Source of the DNA: Beroe forskalii | Lineage: Eukaryota > Ctenophora > Nuda > Beroida > Beroidae | Reading direction: 5' to 3' | DNA length: 64,000 bases | Assembly: GCA_011033025.1 (NCBI GenBank) | Contig: WFMF01000205.1 | Coordinates: forward strand, 238,157 to 302,156 | Part shown: positions 1 through 11,749 of the stretch, in pieces | How positions within the stretch are numbered: the first letter of the stretch is position 1 | Layout of the letters: every line of letters begins with the position of its first letter | Notes under the pieces: generated by a model | The model's database searches: none | What the model saw: the letters and a program-made list of their open reading frames with translations, nothing else | What the model was told of the DNA's origin: nothing | Program-made: the position numbers and the translations under genes

Positions 1-9
1 TGTTATTAA

Positions 10-336
10 ACTGTGTAAAATTGATGGGAGGAGGGGGAGTTTCTCGTAGCTTGCTTATGTAAAATAGGAAATATTGAACTCTAATGATATGCAAAATTGA
101 ACAATGGGAGTTTCTCAAAACTTCTTCTCGCCTCTAGGTTATTAGTTCGAAGGTGAGGTTAGCAATGGTTCACTTTCAGTACCGAATTAATATTCAACGT
201 GCTATCTTATTATCCCCAGTTAACCCAAGCTTCCTCCTTACCAAAGATTCTTGAGGAATTCTCAGGAAACAAGGCTTAAAATATAATTGTGTTTCGTTAG
301 ATCCTATTGGACGGAATAATCCTCTCGGGACATTTG
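10..336 (+). repeat. left terminal inverted repeat of the PolB element
   Basis: About 327 bp, matching the reverse complement of 2933-3261 nearly end to end. A few substitutions and small indels separate the arms, so the insertion is not very recent. Homology stops at the word CATTTG at 331-336. Confidence 0.9.
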
Positions 337-392
337 TTCAAATATACAAAAGTGTTGAAAAATAATTACTCCATATCGAAAGCTCAAAATCA

Positions 393-2898
393 TTAAGAAT
401 GTGTCCATAGGCACGTGTATGTATTCCATCTGCATCCTGCACAGATGAATCGTTTGTCATCAACTGCTGATAAAGCAACGCGCTCCTGCTGAACAAGAAA
501 CAGCTTGTGTTTCTTGGAGCGGATGGTTACCTGGTTAAGGTCCATTGAAGTATACCCCTCTTGTTGCTTAAGAACGGACGCGAATTCCTCATGGTGCAGG
601 TGCTTCTTTGCGATGGTCTTCTTTACCCCCGCGGTTGCCATCTTATGAACCGCTTCGTTCTTGTACTCTGATAGGGTGAAGGAGTACGACTTGGCCGTGA
701 GCCCAATGAACTCCTTGATGAGCTGATTGGGGACTTCGTCCTGAAATGGATTTAATCGCTTAAGGATTGGCTTTAATATTAAAGTAGAATGGCAGAGAAT
801 CGAATTTCATCATCAAAATCAGAAACAATTTTTAGGTATAGAATAACATTCACCTTAAACTTCCCCGGAACGTAGTAGTTCTCCGTGTTCCTTAGAGGGT
901 GGCCGACGGCGTACTTGGAACAGTCCAGGTGTTGTTGGAAGGTGGCCGTGTCAGCATAGATGTCTTCTGTCTCCAACGAAAATAGCAGAGAATCGGTATC
1001 TGGGAGAATAAATTTACTTATACCATGTAAATATAATGATTTTATCAAATTTCACATACAATTTCTTTTAAAACATGAAATTCATCGATGGGGTGATATA
1101 TGTTAATTACCAGTGAAGCAGAGTTCAGCTCTCCTTCCGTACTTCTCCTTAATGACATCGTTCCAAAACCAGCTCATGTGCGTCTTCGCGACTTTGCCAG
1201 AGCCAGAATCGACACCCCGACGTAGATCGGTTTTTCGAGGGTAATCTCTGATTTCAGCAATTCAACCCCTACGAGCTGCTCGGAGAAGATCTCGAACCTC
1301 TTAAACTGAGGCCGAGAAGTGTATCGCCTCTGTTGTTGCATCTTGTTAATGAGGACGATATTCTTCTTGTTCCGAACAGACTCGCAGGTCTTTCCGAAGA
1401 AAGAATTTATCTGAAATGATGATGATTTTGAAATAATTATGACATTATCTAGTACTATGGTTAGATTCGAGGATGTACACTCATTTTGAATAAGCAATAC
1501 TCGATAGAAACTCACCATGAGTTTAAAGAAGGAGATCTTGAAGTCCGATCCCGCTGCCATCCTCATCTGAGTATTGAAGTTGATGTATGGTGCGAGCCAG
1601 TCCTTCTGCTCGAACCAAAGGACACGCCCAATCCGATCTATCCTTGCCCCCAATTCAATCCACTTCTGGAGGGCTTTGATGTGACACACGTATCCCTCCT
1701 TTTTGAAGAAGTTGGGTGCCAACTTCCTCATAGGTCTCACAGAAGAGGATTCCCCGAATCGAGCTGTTCTCAGCTTCTTGGTCATTTCAGACACAATGTC
1801 TGAGGTAATTTCAAAACTTCCTGGAAACGGAGGCATATCATTGAGAGCGTCATGGAGGTCAGCTGGAATGGAGGCATCCACTTCCACGAAGCATCCGTAC
1901 CGGCCCTCAGGATCCAATGCTCTGATTTGTTCCAGAGTAATCCTCCCCCAGTAGAAGTTTCTGTAGGGAAGCTTCTGCAGCATGCAGTACCCATACTGAA
2001 AATAATTAAAAATAATTACAAGCGAAAATGTGTATTCATTTTCATCAATCTAACAGTGTGCATACTGTGAATGTCGTTATTTGAATCGTAGCTATTTAGG
2101 ATGATACTGATCTACTGCTCTGGAACGGGAAAGCACTCACTAAATTGTTGGCGTCCAGGTACACGATCCACATGGTAGGCTTGTTGGGGTCATAGGAGTC
2201 TGGGATGAGGGGGTGTTGGCGGTAGCTTTCCTCTTCGTGATGGTGGAAACACCACCACGCATCGCCAGCTCGAGGAACATATACTCGCCAGCATTGTTTT
2301 GTTACATATTGGGCACGTTTTTTCCTTGCGAGAATGGGCTGTGAAAGTAAGGCGATGCCCTCTGAAGATGATCGATGTAAGTCGGCCCATCCTCTCATCC
2401 AATTCAACGTCGTTAATCATACACTCTACTATGTCTTCACGCAGAATCTCGATATGTGAGCTGGCTACCCGGTGGACGATAACAGGGCGAGATTTATACT
2501 CCTTGGCAGCACCATCCACGACCGCATCCGCAAACAACTGGATTTTAGCAGGCAGATGATTTTTATTCTTCTCAAGGATGTCAGTGACCTGATACGGACA
2601 AAGCATAAGATAAAGGTATTTGGAAAAAAGAACGTAGGCATCAAGTTACTATACAAAGCAGTCAATGCGCAATATTGAAGTAGTTTAGAGTTGACAATCA
2701 TTAGGAAACGTAACATCTAAAAATCTCGTACAATCTCACAAAGCAATCATAATATAAAAAATCAAAGCAACCGACGGGAAGGGTTCTTACCGAAGAAAGA
2801 GCTGTGGTGAGATCATCGGATAGAGGAAACGTTTCAGTCATAGCAGAAACAATGTTATTATCAAACTGAGGTACTATGAAACTTTGAAAAGTGAACAA
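393..2898 (-). pseudogene. protein-primed DNA polymerase B (DNA_pol_B_2 family), intron-containing, frameshifted
   Basis: Replicative polymerase of the protein-primed B family, broken. Exons on the minus strand with GT-AG introns: part of 2801-2898, about 2589 down to 2141, 1995-1516, 1410-1111, 999-854 and 740-393. Visible palm motifs are motif A (YLDANNL, ending at 2141, next exon opening YGYCM), the motif B region (INSFFGKT at the start of the 1410-1111 exon) and motif C (DTDSL, split across the intron 1000-1110). The block KALQKWIELGARIDRIGRVL lies near 1650. Reading-frame breaks are visible near 2208, near 1180 and near 455, so no intact product is encoded. I see no exonuclease motifs and no terminal-protein domain. 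The 5' exons (above 2208) are weakly matched. The introns are short (105-210 bp) and keep consensus splice sites, suggesting the gene was once expressed from the host nucleus. Confidence 0.8.
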
Positions 2899-2932
2899 GC
2901 ATCTCTCCCTAGGTCCTCATAAAGATTCAGTG

Positions 2933-3261
2933 CAAATGTCCCGAGAGGATTATTCCGTCCAATAGGATTTTACGAAACACAATTAAATTTTAAGCCATTT
3001 GTTTCCTGAAAATTCCTCAAGAATCTTTGGTAAGAAGGAAGCATGGGTTAACTGGGGATAATTAGATAGCACGTTGAATATTAATTCGGTACTGAAAGTG
3101 AACCATTGCTAACCTCACCTTCGAACTAATAACCTAGAGGCTAGAAGAAGTTTTGAGAAACTCCCATTGTTCAATTTTGCATATCATTAGAGTTCAATAT
3201 TTCCTATTTTACATAAGCAAGCTACGAGAAACTCCCCCTCCTCCCATCAATTTTACACAGT
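2933..3261 (-). repeat. right terminal inverted repeat of the PolB element
   Basis: Reverse-complement partner of 10-336, ending ...ACACAGT before TTAA at 3262-3265. Confidence 0.9.
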
Positions 3262-3305
3262 TTAACAATGCCTAACAATCTCCCCGCTAATTACGAGAGA
3301 TCCAT

Positions 3306-3531
3306 TGTTGATATTCGTTTTTATTATTATTTTATATTATTATTCAGATTATTATATTTCCCCTTATATCCCTTTACTTTGATATAGTTATTCCCCCGTG
3401 AATATAACTTTCCCTTATATCTGAATATAAACTCAACATACTCTTCCTTCCTAGGCTAGATGGTTCTTTACTACTGAAAACTGACTCTCATTTGGGTTCT
3501 GGGTTCCGGTACTTCCACTATAAATATCTCA
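3306..3531 (+). repeat. 5' LTR of copy A
   Basis: 226 bp, TGTTGATATTCG...ATATCTCA, with a likely promoter element CTATAAATA near its end (3518-3526). Confidence 0.93.
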
Positions 3532-3541
3532 TGGTAGCAGG
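3532..3541 (+). promoter_or_regulatory. primer-binding site, initiator-tRNA-Met type
   Basis: TGGTAGCAGG immediately follows the LTR. Its first nine bases are complementary to the CTGCTACCA 3' end of animal initiator tRNA-Met. The same word stands at the same place in copy B (37941). Confidence 0.8.
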
Positions 3542-4768
3542 AAGTGGTTATTTATTTGTTCATCCTCAGTATACTCCACAAAGTTTGCAGAAGCCACAAT
3601 CGTGTGTTTGAAGACTCTACAAATCATTGAACTGAAGATCTTGTGTTCAAAGATACTACAAGCTGTAGTTCTGAAGAACTTGTGTTTGAACATTGTGCAG
3701 AAGACTTAAATGTTAGAAGATACAACAATCTCTTTGTTCTAAAATCCTTGTCTAAAGGTGCTATGATGTGTTGTGAACAACTGTAATCAGATGATAAGAG
3801 AGTAAGAGGATTCCTGCTGAATTCAATACCATTCAAGAATCCAAGTTGTTCAAGTCCCACAGTGACAAGAAGAGATACTCACCAGATGACAAGATTCCTG
3901 TTGATTCATCAAGACCTCTCTAAATGAGACCTCACAGAATAGGATCCTCTACTCAACTCCTGGAGACTAAAGTATCCCTTGAAGTTTTCTGTTTTGGACT
4001 ACTCAGTCGGGGGCATGTCTGGGTAGTACCCAACTTGTCAGAAGATAAACCTTGCTCTGGCTGGGTGAATAGAATTTTCCAGATTACATCACAGTATACC
4101 TGACAACAGCTCTAGCCTAGTCATAGGTGATCCAGATTGTGCAAGAGGGCAACTGCAGCAAGATTGTTACGATGGCAATCTTTGTGTGTTTTTCTCAAGA
4201 GTTGACAATACTACTGCGGCGTGTTACACCATCAGGGAACCTACAGCATCTCAAGATCTATTCTTCAAGCTCAAGAAACCTGATAAAAAGCTGTAAGTGA
4301 ATTTAGTAAGTGAATTTAGGGATTATTTTTGGTGAACTTCAATCTAAAATTGTAGAACTGATACATAAGTGTGAAATTTGCAAATTAAATAGGTACTGTA
4401 GTGGAACTTATATTTTCAATTCGGCTTCAGCTAGCTTAGACAAATAGTTATTCGGACCTCAATCCATTTTGATCAATTCATTTTCATTTCAACCGTGATC
4501 ATCTTTATTCACAAACATCAATTTCATTCACAAATGATCCAAATAACCCCCTTTATCCACCACACTTTTGGGAGTAAACTGTCAGACCTCAAAGAAGCAA
4601 GCAATATTATTCTGTTATTAAGAGAGTGGAATGAATCAACAAGACGACCAGATGAGCAACTACCACTAAAATCATTGCTCTGTTCAGGTTTACACAAAAT
4701 TCTGATTGTAGATTAAAGAACATTTAGATCATTGGTCAATTTTAGAGACAAATTCAGTGTCCATGAAC

Positions 4769-5499
4769 CCCCATTCAAAAACCCAGGCAACTTATGCAAC
4801 ATATTGTACTAACATCTAGGATAATAAAAGGACAAAATTACTAACATGTGACCTGCTTGACGGTTGACAACAAACATCCACAGAAATAAAATTGTGAAAA
4901 TAATCAACAGTTCCGATTGTATACATTTTACCAGTCGCTAGAGGACACTGTTCATCACTGTTTACAAATGCTATTGCAGCATTGCTCCTCCTCTGCTAGG
5001 GAGCTCAAGTTACAGAAACAGGCAACCCCGTTCATATTTGTATGTCAGGTTGCCCAGATCTAGGCAACCCACTGTATTATTGTATGTTTCGTTGCAAAAG
5101 CGTGTTAGTCATTTTCATGTTAGTCCAACAGTGAAGTGGGGAGGTAGATAATCGAATTGGCACTATGTAGAGAGAGGGGGTGTCCTGTTCCTCTCCACGC
5201 TATGCTCTGAGCTATTTTCATAATTCAATCAAAATGCTTGCATATTATCCCCAATTCCCATTGATATGCAAGGTTACTCCTTGAAGAAATGTGCCTAAAA
5301 ATACTTAAGAACTTGAATAGCGCTCGGTGGTGGCTGGTTATTGCATTACGTCCCCATTTTTAGAGAGGAGTAGAAACATGTATGAATGTTGCGATAGTAT
5401 AGTCATAATTATGATTGTGTGACGACACTGAAACAATACTAACATGACGTCCTTCAAAAATCAGGTTGTACTAACATTATTACAGGTTCTAGAATGGGG
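4769..5499. mobile_element. 731-bp insertion with 8-bp target duplication (hAT-like, non-autonomous)
   Basis: Flanked by CCATGAAC on both sides (4761-4768 and 5500-5507). Ends are inverted: CCCCATTCAAAAACC at the left and the reverse complement of CCCCATTCTAGAACC at the right. Copy B of the LTR element has the uninterrupted sequence (single CCATGAAC near 39180), which is the empty site. No coding region is seen. An 8-bp duplication fits hAT, P and some other superfamilies. Confidence 0.85.
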
Positions 5500-8135
5500 C
5501 CATGAACAATATTAACAATGTCAGTGAACAATATTTGTTACAGAATTCAGGGCTAGTTGTAATGAACCAAATATGTCAAAATAAACCATTTTCGAATTAT
5601 ATGTGCCAGTGATTATTTTTACCAAATATGTCAAAATAAACCATTTACAATCATATTAGAATATATGAAAAATTGAAATTAATCATAAGTATGTCAATGT
5701 TCTTCTTCAGTCAGTGTTTAGTGTATAATTACAGTGTGTAATTACAGTCTGTTATTGGATTATGAATGATTTTATGAGTATTTCAAATTATGTTTTATTT
5801 TCATTATTATCAAACTAATATCAAATTGAATCAGTTATTTTATAGGAACCAAATTTTATCAAAATCATGAACACTCCTGACAATATGTGTGACAAATCTG
5901 TACTATCATATTTATGATTCCCAGTTTTTTTAGCAGTGCCAATCTGTGTTTTGAGTTTCAATCAATACCAATTGTGACGTTTATTATAAATATGAGATTA
6001 TGGCTGTCATACTGTTATTATATAATATGCATGAATATGAAGTATCATATAATATGAGGAGGATTTGTTTCTTTAAGAAATAAGAGAATGTATCAAAGTA
6101 TACCATGCAAGTATAAATTTGGGTTTTTAATGAAATTTTCAGTACAAAACAGAGATTTTAAAATATCATTAACAAATCCAGTATAATGTCAAATATATAT
6201 ATTTATTTACATACTGTCATACTAGTATGCAATATATACTTGAATATGATTTGAGTCTGATTCAAGTAAGTCTACTGTTGGGTAGTATAGAGAAAGACTG
6301 GAAAATGAAGCTATTGCCGTGATTTTCTAGTATTTAACTGGTATTTAAATTTTCAATTATAATACTCAATAGAATGTTATATGTTGAATATATGTCTAAT
6401 GAAGTAGTAAAACTGTCCATAAATCTCAACTTAAACTTGATTACATTATACCTGCAATTATTCTACTTAAAATTGTACACACAAATTTACAATTATTGAG
6501 CAGCGTGCCGTTTTTATTTTCTTTACCTGTACCATTTTATACTGAACCAGTGTCAGAATGTGTGTATAAATGACAGTACAGTGAATTCTGGTATTTATAA
6601 AACATGTTTTACAATTTAATGGATTATAATTTATTCATCAATTCATTAATAAAGTGGGACACAACCACATGATAAGTGTTCATTAAAATGTAATTTAAAT
6701 TCATAATAATTGTTATTAGTTTTTACTACGTTTAATAAATTCAACTTATTGTAACGAGGTTTTTAAAAGCAAAATCAATATTTCAGTTTGTTTTTTCTCG
6801 TTTTTGTCCTTTTTTGACGTAGTGAGGACCTTAAGTCTCCCTGACAATTTGGATCCTAGATGGTTGTCAGGAGCAGGTTAGGTATATCCGTATTTCGCCA
6901 CTAGTGATGTGGTGGTCCACTGCACAGGGGAGCTTTTTAGCTACCTGTGTGTGGGAAGTGGGCTCTAACACGGAGACTCGCTCGAAGACGCACCGTCGGG
7001 CTAACATCTGTGCTGCATGCGTGCAGCATGCGTTGTTCGAGAGGGGAATCACATTATTCATCACATTTTTCTTAGTTCTATTTATTTTTCAAGTTTTTTT
7101 TTGCGTTGCTCTTGATCAATTCATGATTTTTTAGACAATTTACACCTCGTTACAAGAGTTTGATTATTTTATAGAGTCAGGTACTATACAGCTATACTGA
7201 CTATATGATATATATATTTATTTGAGGATAATAAATCGGGGCGTATGAAATTTCAAATTTTACACATTTATATTTCATAGTTGGTATAGATTTAGTTCAA
7301 GAGGCGTATAAACGTTTATATATGGCCGAAATTAATTTTCAGTGTAAAAGTACTATGTAAAAGTGTGATGCGTGGTGTGTGTTGTGTGTGTCATTTCGTG
7401 TGTCGTGTATCTATATTCCTAGGGTTATCAAGTTATTTTGAAAGTGCAGCAGTAATTAGAGATCGTTTTGGGATAAAATTGTCGTATTCAATTTAGATTT
7501 TACCTTAATAAATTTCTAACTAACTTCCAATGTTAAACGGTAACAAGTATTGAGAATTAATGAAAATGCTGAATGAAATGATGTTCAAAGCTGTCACATT
7601 TATTGATATGAAAATCACAATTCAATGGATATGGAGATAAAGACGTAGGATTACTACGCAGGGTTATATGGGTGTGGATATATATGGAAGAAGTAGTTTA
7701 TTTTGTATCTTGAATGTAGCTCAGGTAACAGCGCTGACCTTTTGTATTGTTAATTTTAGACACGCGCACGTATAGTTTTATTTCCGAGAATTCGGCTTTA
7801 ATTTAAAATGGCGTGTGAATTATTTCAGACCGATTATTTCCGTTTTTAAAGACCGCAAATCAAAATTTAGTTTTATTTATTATCAAGAGCTAAATGAATC
7901 CAATTTTTTAAAATGATTGTAGTTATCTTCTAGAATTTGTATCAGTGAACCATCTAGTCTCAGTATTTTAGTTGATAGGTAATATTTGATTGTATTTAGT
8001 AGCTTCATGTAGTGTCTTCAGTATTGATAAATGAATAAAAATTGAAAAGATTGTGTTGTAACAATGAAATTATATATTTTAAAACATATGTTTGACAATT
8101 TATTGTAAGTTTATATATCTCAAAAAATTTAGTCT

Positions 8136-8149
8136 GGGCGGGGAGAGTA
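8136..8149 (+). promoter_or_regulatory. polypurine tract of copy A
   Basis: GGGCGGGGAGAGTA directly abuts the 3' LTR, the expected plus-strand priming site. It is identical in copy B (ends at 43208). Confidence 0.8.
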
Positions 8150-8375
8150 TGTTGATATTCGTTTTTATTATTATTTTATATTATTATTCAGATTATTATA
8201 TTTCCCCTTATATCCCTTTACTTTGATATAGTTATTCCCCCGTGAATATAACTTTCCCTTATATCTGAATATAAACTCAACATACTCTTCCTTCCTAGGC
8301 TAGATGGTTCTTTACTACTGAAAACTGACTCTCATTTGGGTTCTGGGTTCCGGTACTTCCACTATAAATATCTCA
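8150..8375 (+). repeat. 3' LTR of copy A
   Basis: Reads identical to 3306-3531. It is followed by TCCAT, the target duplication. Confidence 0.93.
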
Positions 8376-8461
8376 TCCATGACTCGGGAGACTGCTGTTT
8401 CCATTTGGGAGACAAGTGTTTCCATCTGTAGCTGTAGGTGGGGAGAATATTGTTTCCATCT

Positions 8462-8555
8462 AGTAGTAGGGATATGTCACCATGGAAAGAGAAAAGTGTT
8501 TCAGCGCTGCAAAGAGACAGTCTGTGTTTCCATTGTGACATATCCCTATTACTAC
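8462..8555 (+). repeat. hairpin with ~25-bp arms
   Basis: AGTAGTAGGGATATGTCAC near 8462 pairs with GTGACATATCCCTATTACTA near 8535-8554. The arms extend imperfectly inward (CCATGGAAA against TTTCCATTG), leaving a loop of about 40 bases. It could be a small foldback transposon end or a transcribed hairpin; nothing distinguishes these. Confidence 0.6.
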
Positions 8556-8900
8556 GAATGTAACTTGAAGTAAATCGTGTGAATCTTATACCCCAAATGA
8601 TTGATACTTACTCGAGTGCGTACCTTTCTATGCTCGGGTACATAATCATTAATCAGGTACCCAGGTACATTATTTAACATCGTATCCGTAACCCGAGTTG
8701 AATTCCATCTTGAAATGGGATATCTCCGAATGTTGATATTTTCTGAAGTTTGCAGGAAATGGCAGTAGTATGGGTCCACTCTCCAGTAACACTGAGCTAT
8801 TAACAAACACTCCAGTCACCAGATGAATCAGCAATCTCCCTGCTATTTGATATCTGAGTTAGGGAAATATCAATCCCACATATCCTACTGTTTTCACGGT

Positions 8901-9420
8901 GGGTAACAGTCTTCATTCCCTCCCTTATCAGCTCATAGGTGGGAAACAGTCTTCATTCCCTCCCTTATCAGCTCATAGGTGGGAAACAGTCTTTATTCCC
9001 TCCCTTATCAGCTCATAGGTGGGAAACAGTCTTCATTCCCTCCCTAATCAGCTCATAGGTGGGAAACAGTCTTTATTCCCTCCCTAATCAGCTCATAGGT
9101 GGAATACAGTCTTTATTCCCTCCCTTATCAGCTCATAGGTGGGAAACAGTCTTTATTCCCTCCCTTATCAGCTCATAGGTGGGAAACAGTCTTCATTCCC
9201 TCCCTAATCAGCTCATAGGTGGGAAACAGTCTTTATTCCCTCCCTTATCAGCTCATAGGTGGAATACAGTCTTTATTCCCTCCCTTATCAGCTCATAGGT
9301 GGGAAACAGTCTTTATTGCCTCCCTTATCAGCTCATAGGTGGGAAACAGTCTTTATTCCCTCCCTAATCAGCTCATAGGTGGGAAACAGTCTTTATTCCC
9401 TCCCTAATCAGCTCATAGGT
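8901..9420. repeat. minisatellite, 13 x 40 bp
   Basis: Thirteen in-register 40-bp units opening GGGAAACAGTCTTTATTCCC and ending CAGCTCATAGGT, varying at a few positions (C/T in CTTYATT, T/A in CCCTWATC). It sits just past the 3' end of the cysteine-rich gene at 9583-10962. One diverged copy of the unit occurs at the equivalent place past the paralogue (about 14056-14100). Confidence 0.97.
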
Positions 9421-9582
9421 AACGACATAATCGAAGTCGCGTAGTACACTTCAGTATGGTAGTACGGTTACTTAGTACTTTAGTAGGAAAGTTGACAACG
9501 TTTTATGATAAGATAATTAATTTAGATATCTGCTAAGTAGTGTTTTTTAAAATCATGTTCTTTGATGATATTATGATACTGT

Positions 9583-10962
9583 TCATAAACCTTTGGCAAG
9601 ATAATCATCACAAGTAACTCCCGGACATCCAACATACTGGTGGTCCTCACAACACGAACTGGACCAACTAATAGGGCCGTTATCACAAGCTGCGCCATCT
9701 GCGGCGGTGAAGTTTTCTCTAGGGAACTTGCAGCAGTGAGATCCCTCGTGGTAGACGTAGGGGTGACTTCTGGTGCAGAAGGCAGTGTTAACCCCTGGGA
9801 GAGATAGAATGGAGATAGAGGTGTTTCATTCCTGAGGGAAGAAATATATCATATCAGCCCAACCAGCCTTTTTAAAAAAAATCAGCCTATAATCAGCCTA
9901 TTTTACCCGCACTAGACCAAAATCGCATTATTTTTGAGCCAATTTGATAACCGGCCCAATGCTCATTGCAACAAAATTCTTGGCATTCTCCAAAATTTGA
10001 TTAAATCCAGAAATTATGAAATGGCCTTGTATATCCAGTGACCTGATCTTTATCATATCTTCCATAATTGCCTGTTTATGGGCTTTCAACACGATAATCA
10101 AGGGAAATTGCACGAATCAATTTTGTCTACTTATGTTATCTGGCCTTTCGAATAAATTACCACACTATTTAAAGACCCTCTATACCAACTTGGAAAGTAC
10201 ATTCATATTATATTCAGTCTGGTAAAATTGATAATCAAGAGGGGGGGGGGGGGATTTCACCCCTCATATTTTGGAATTCACGAATTTGAGATATAATTTG
10301 GCCAGGATGGCCAGAGCATGTAAGACCATTTTGACGGTGGTCTTGAGTCCATAAGTCCAACATTGCCCATATGAGGCCTCGGAGCAAAAATGGCGTCTAA
10401 AAATTGAAATTTTTCCGAAAGGAGATATGGCTTAACCTTTGTTTGCATTCGATTCGTCTCGACGAGCTGATCATTTAAGTGTATTTGTTTGTCAAAATCG
10501 GGTGAACAATGGCCAAGTCATGCCCATGCGAAGCGTGGCATTGAAATGGCAGTTGTCCTATTTTTGGCTAAAGATGGCCATTGTGGCCACATTTTTAAAG
10601 ATATGAGCTTCAAGCTTGTTTTGCCTATCATTTAGGTCAAAATTGATGGGCAAACCAATTTTTAAGTGAATTGGACCATATTTGGCCATTTTAGCCCATA
10701 AAAACCTTCAAAAATCCACTAAATCGCGTATATCTCAGTTTGATATTTCGCCCAAGTCTCAAATTCGTGTAATATATTAGAGTTATATTTTCTTCATCAA
10801 TCAGTCCAACTGATTGACGGCATATCGAGGGAAAAATTATAGAATATAGAACAATTTATTTACTGTCAAATTTGGAGGCAGTTCATTCTATATCTTACCA
10901 TCAAGTAGCATTCCCGACAGAAGAATCAGAACGACAGTGGTGTGCTGCACTTTGCCTCTCAT
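9583..10962 (-). CDS. small secreted cysteine-rich protein, paralogue 1
   Basis: Two-exon gene of 91 codons plus stop. Exon 1 (10962-10899) encodes a start and a hydrophobic signal peptide (TTVVLILLSGMLL) and ends in phase 1 at a GTAAGA donor. Exon 2 (9794-9583) follows a TCTCCCAG acceptor. The mature domain has about 10 cysteines with the pattern CTRSHPYVYHEGSHCC, then CDNGPISWSSSCC, then CxxxxCxxY and a stop. I recall similar HPYVYxxGxxCC...CCxxxxxxxCP domains from cnidarian and other marine invertebrate secreted proteins but know no assigned function. The paralogue at 14171-14824 has the same exon structure, phase and motif spacing, which strongly supports both models. The intron (9795-10898, about 1.1 kb) contains a poly-G tract near 10241 and no other gene. 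Confidence 0.85.
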
Positions 10963-11749
10963 ATTCGACTGCTGCGTGTTCTACTCCTCCATTTTCTACT
11001 ATTTAGGAAGAGTATGGACAGATCAGTTCTCAATAAGTAATCTGTCATTTAAATAGGAATCTTTCAATGCAGAGAAGCGTGCTATCGGCAAACTGCCGTC
11101 AATTTCCAACTTTTTATATAAAACTTTTTGAACTATATTGAACAGCAATGAAATTGAAAATAAATTTACAAATAACTGCAATCGTCAATAAAGTTCGACG
11201 GGATATCAAGCAAGCTTCACACGAAAAAATCTGACCCCTTACAAGAAAACAATGTGGATTGTGAAATGTGAGATGTATCATTGTCTCAAGTCTTGCCAGA
11301 TCCCTCTGGCGCACTGTCTTCACTGACAATCTTGTTGTTCTTAATAACATGAACTTTGTCCAGTTCCTTGGATCTCCTCAGCTTTAATTCCTCAACAAGC
11401 TTCTTGAAGCTCTTCGCTCTTCCAGAGACCGATCAGGGCTGATGTAGATCGATCTACATCCATTATCCATCCTTATCGCGTAGTTTTCGTACATTATTTC
11501 GTACGCTATTTTGAAGTACCATGGTGTGTACGCTGTGCTGTTCGCGCTGCTTAATAACGAGCAAGCAGGCAGGCCCGCGTTATCGCAATACACAATAACT
11601 GATAGGAGAGCTCGATAATTGCAACAAACGCTACATGCGAATAGTGAATCTTATTATTATGACATTAATCATTATGACATTAATTATTATGACATAATCA
11701 TGACATTAATTGCAGTCGAAGGATCTTCAAAAGAACAAAGAAACTCCAT
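10963..11749. other. intergenic, nothing recognised
   Basis: The upstream flank of paralogue 1 should hold its promoter, but I see no clear TATA or conserved block. TTATTATGACATTAAT repeats occur near 11650-11710. Confidence 0.5.

Larger units (their letters stand above)
10..3261 (-). mobile_element. TTAA-flanked TIR element carrying a protein-primed PolB remnant
   Basis: A 3.25-kb element bounded by inverted repeats (10-336 and 2933-3261) with TTAA directly outside each end (6-9 and 3262-3265). Both termini read inward as ACTGTGTAAAATTGATGGG. The only recognisable cargo is a minus-strand, intron-containing remnant of a protein-primed family B DNA polymerase. That polymerase is typical of Polintons/adintoviruses, which are far longer and also carry integrase, ATPase and capsid genes; none is seen here. 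TTAA flanks are typical of piggyBac and Kolobok transposons, not Polintons. The element may be a TTAA-class non-autonomous element that captured the gene, or a Polinton-derived deletion product. The left TTAA lies only 5 bp inside the window edge, so the left boundary is less secure. Confidence 0.72.
3306..8375 (+). mobile_element. non-autonomous LTR retrotransposon, copy A
   Basis: A complete LTR element of 5,070 bp. LTRs of 226 bp (3306-3531, 8150-8375) read as identical and start TG and end CA. The flanks carry a perfect 5-bp target duplication, TCCAT (3301-3305 and 8376-8380). A primer-binding site follows the 5' LTR and a polypurine tract precedes the 3' LTR. The 4.6-kb interior has no gag, protease, reverse transcriptase or integrase, and its longest frames are under 90 codons, so it must be mobilised in trans (LARD-like). 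A second copy (copy B) lies at 37714-43412. Copy A has a 731-bp insertion (4769-5499) absent from B and lacks about 1.39 kb that B has (about 41441-42828). Identical LTRs imply recent insertion. Confidence 0.93.

Noticed and set aside
4495..4716. 73-codon frame identical in both LTR copies (also 38913-39134)
   Set aside because: Identity is expected from recent common origin; no family resemblance and far too short for gag.
6867..7134. Frames of 65-77 codons conserved between LTR copies (also 40585-40818)
   Set aside because: Replacement changes between copies and no recognisable domain; probably non-coding.
8901..9420. Direct repeats as a possible replication origin or CRISPR
   Set aside because: Contiguous 40-bp minisatellite; a single copy exists in the paralogous flank.
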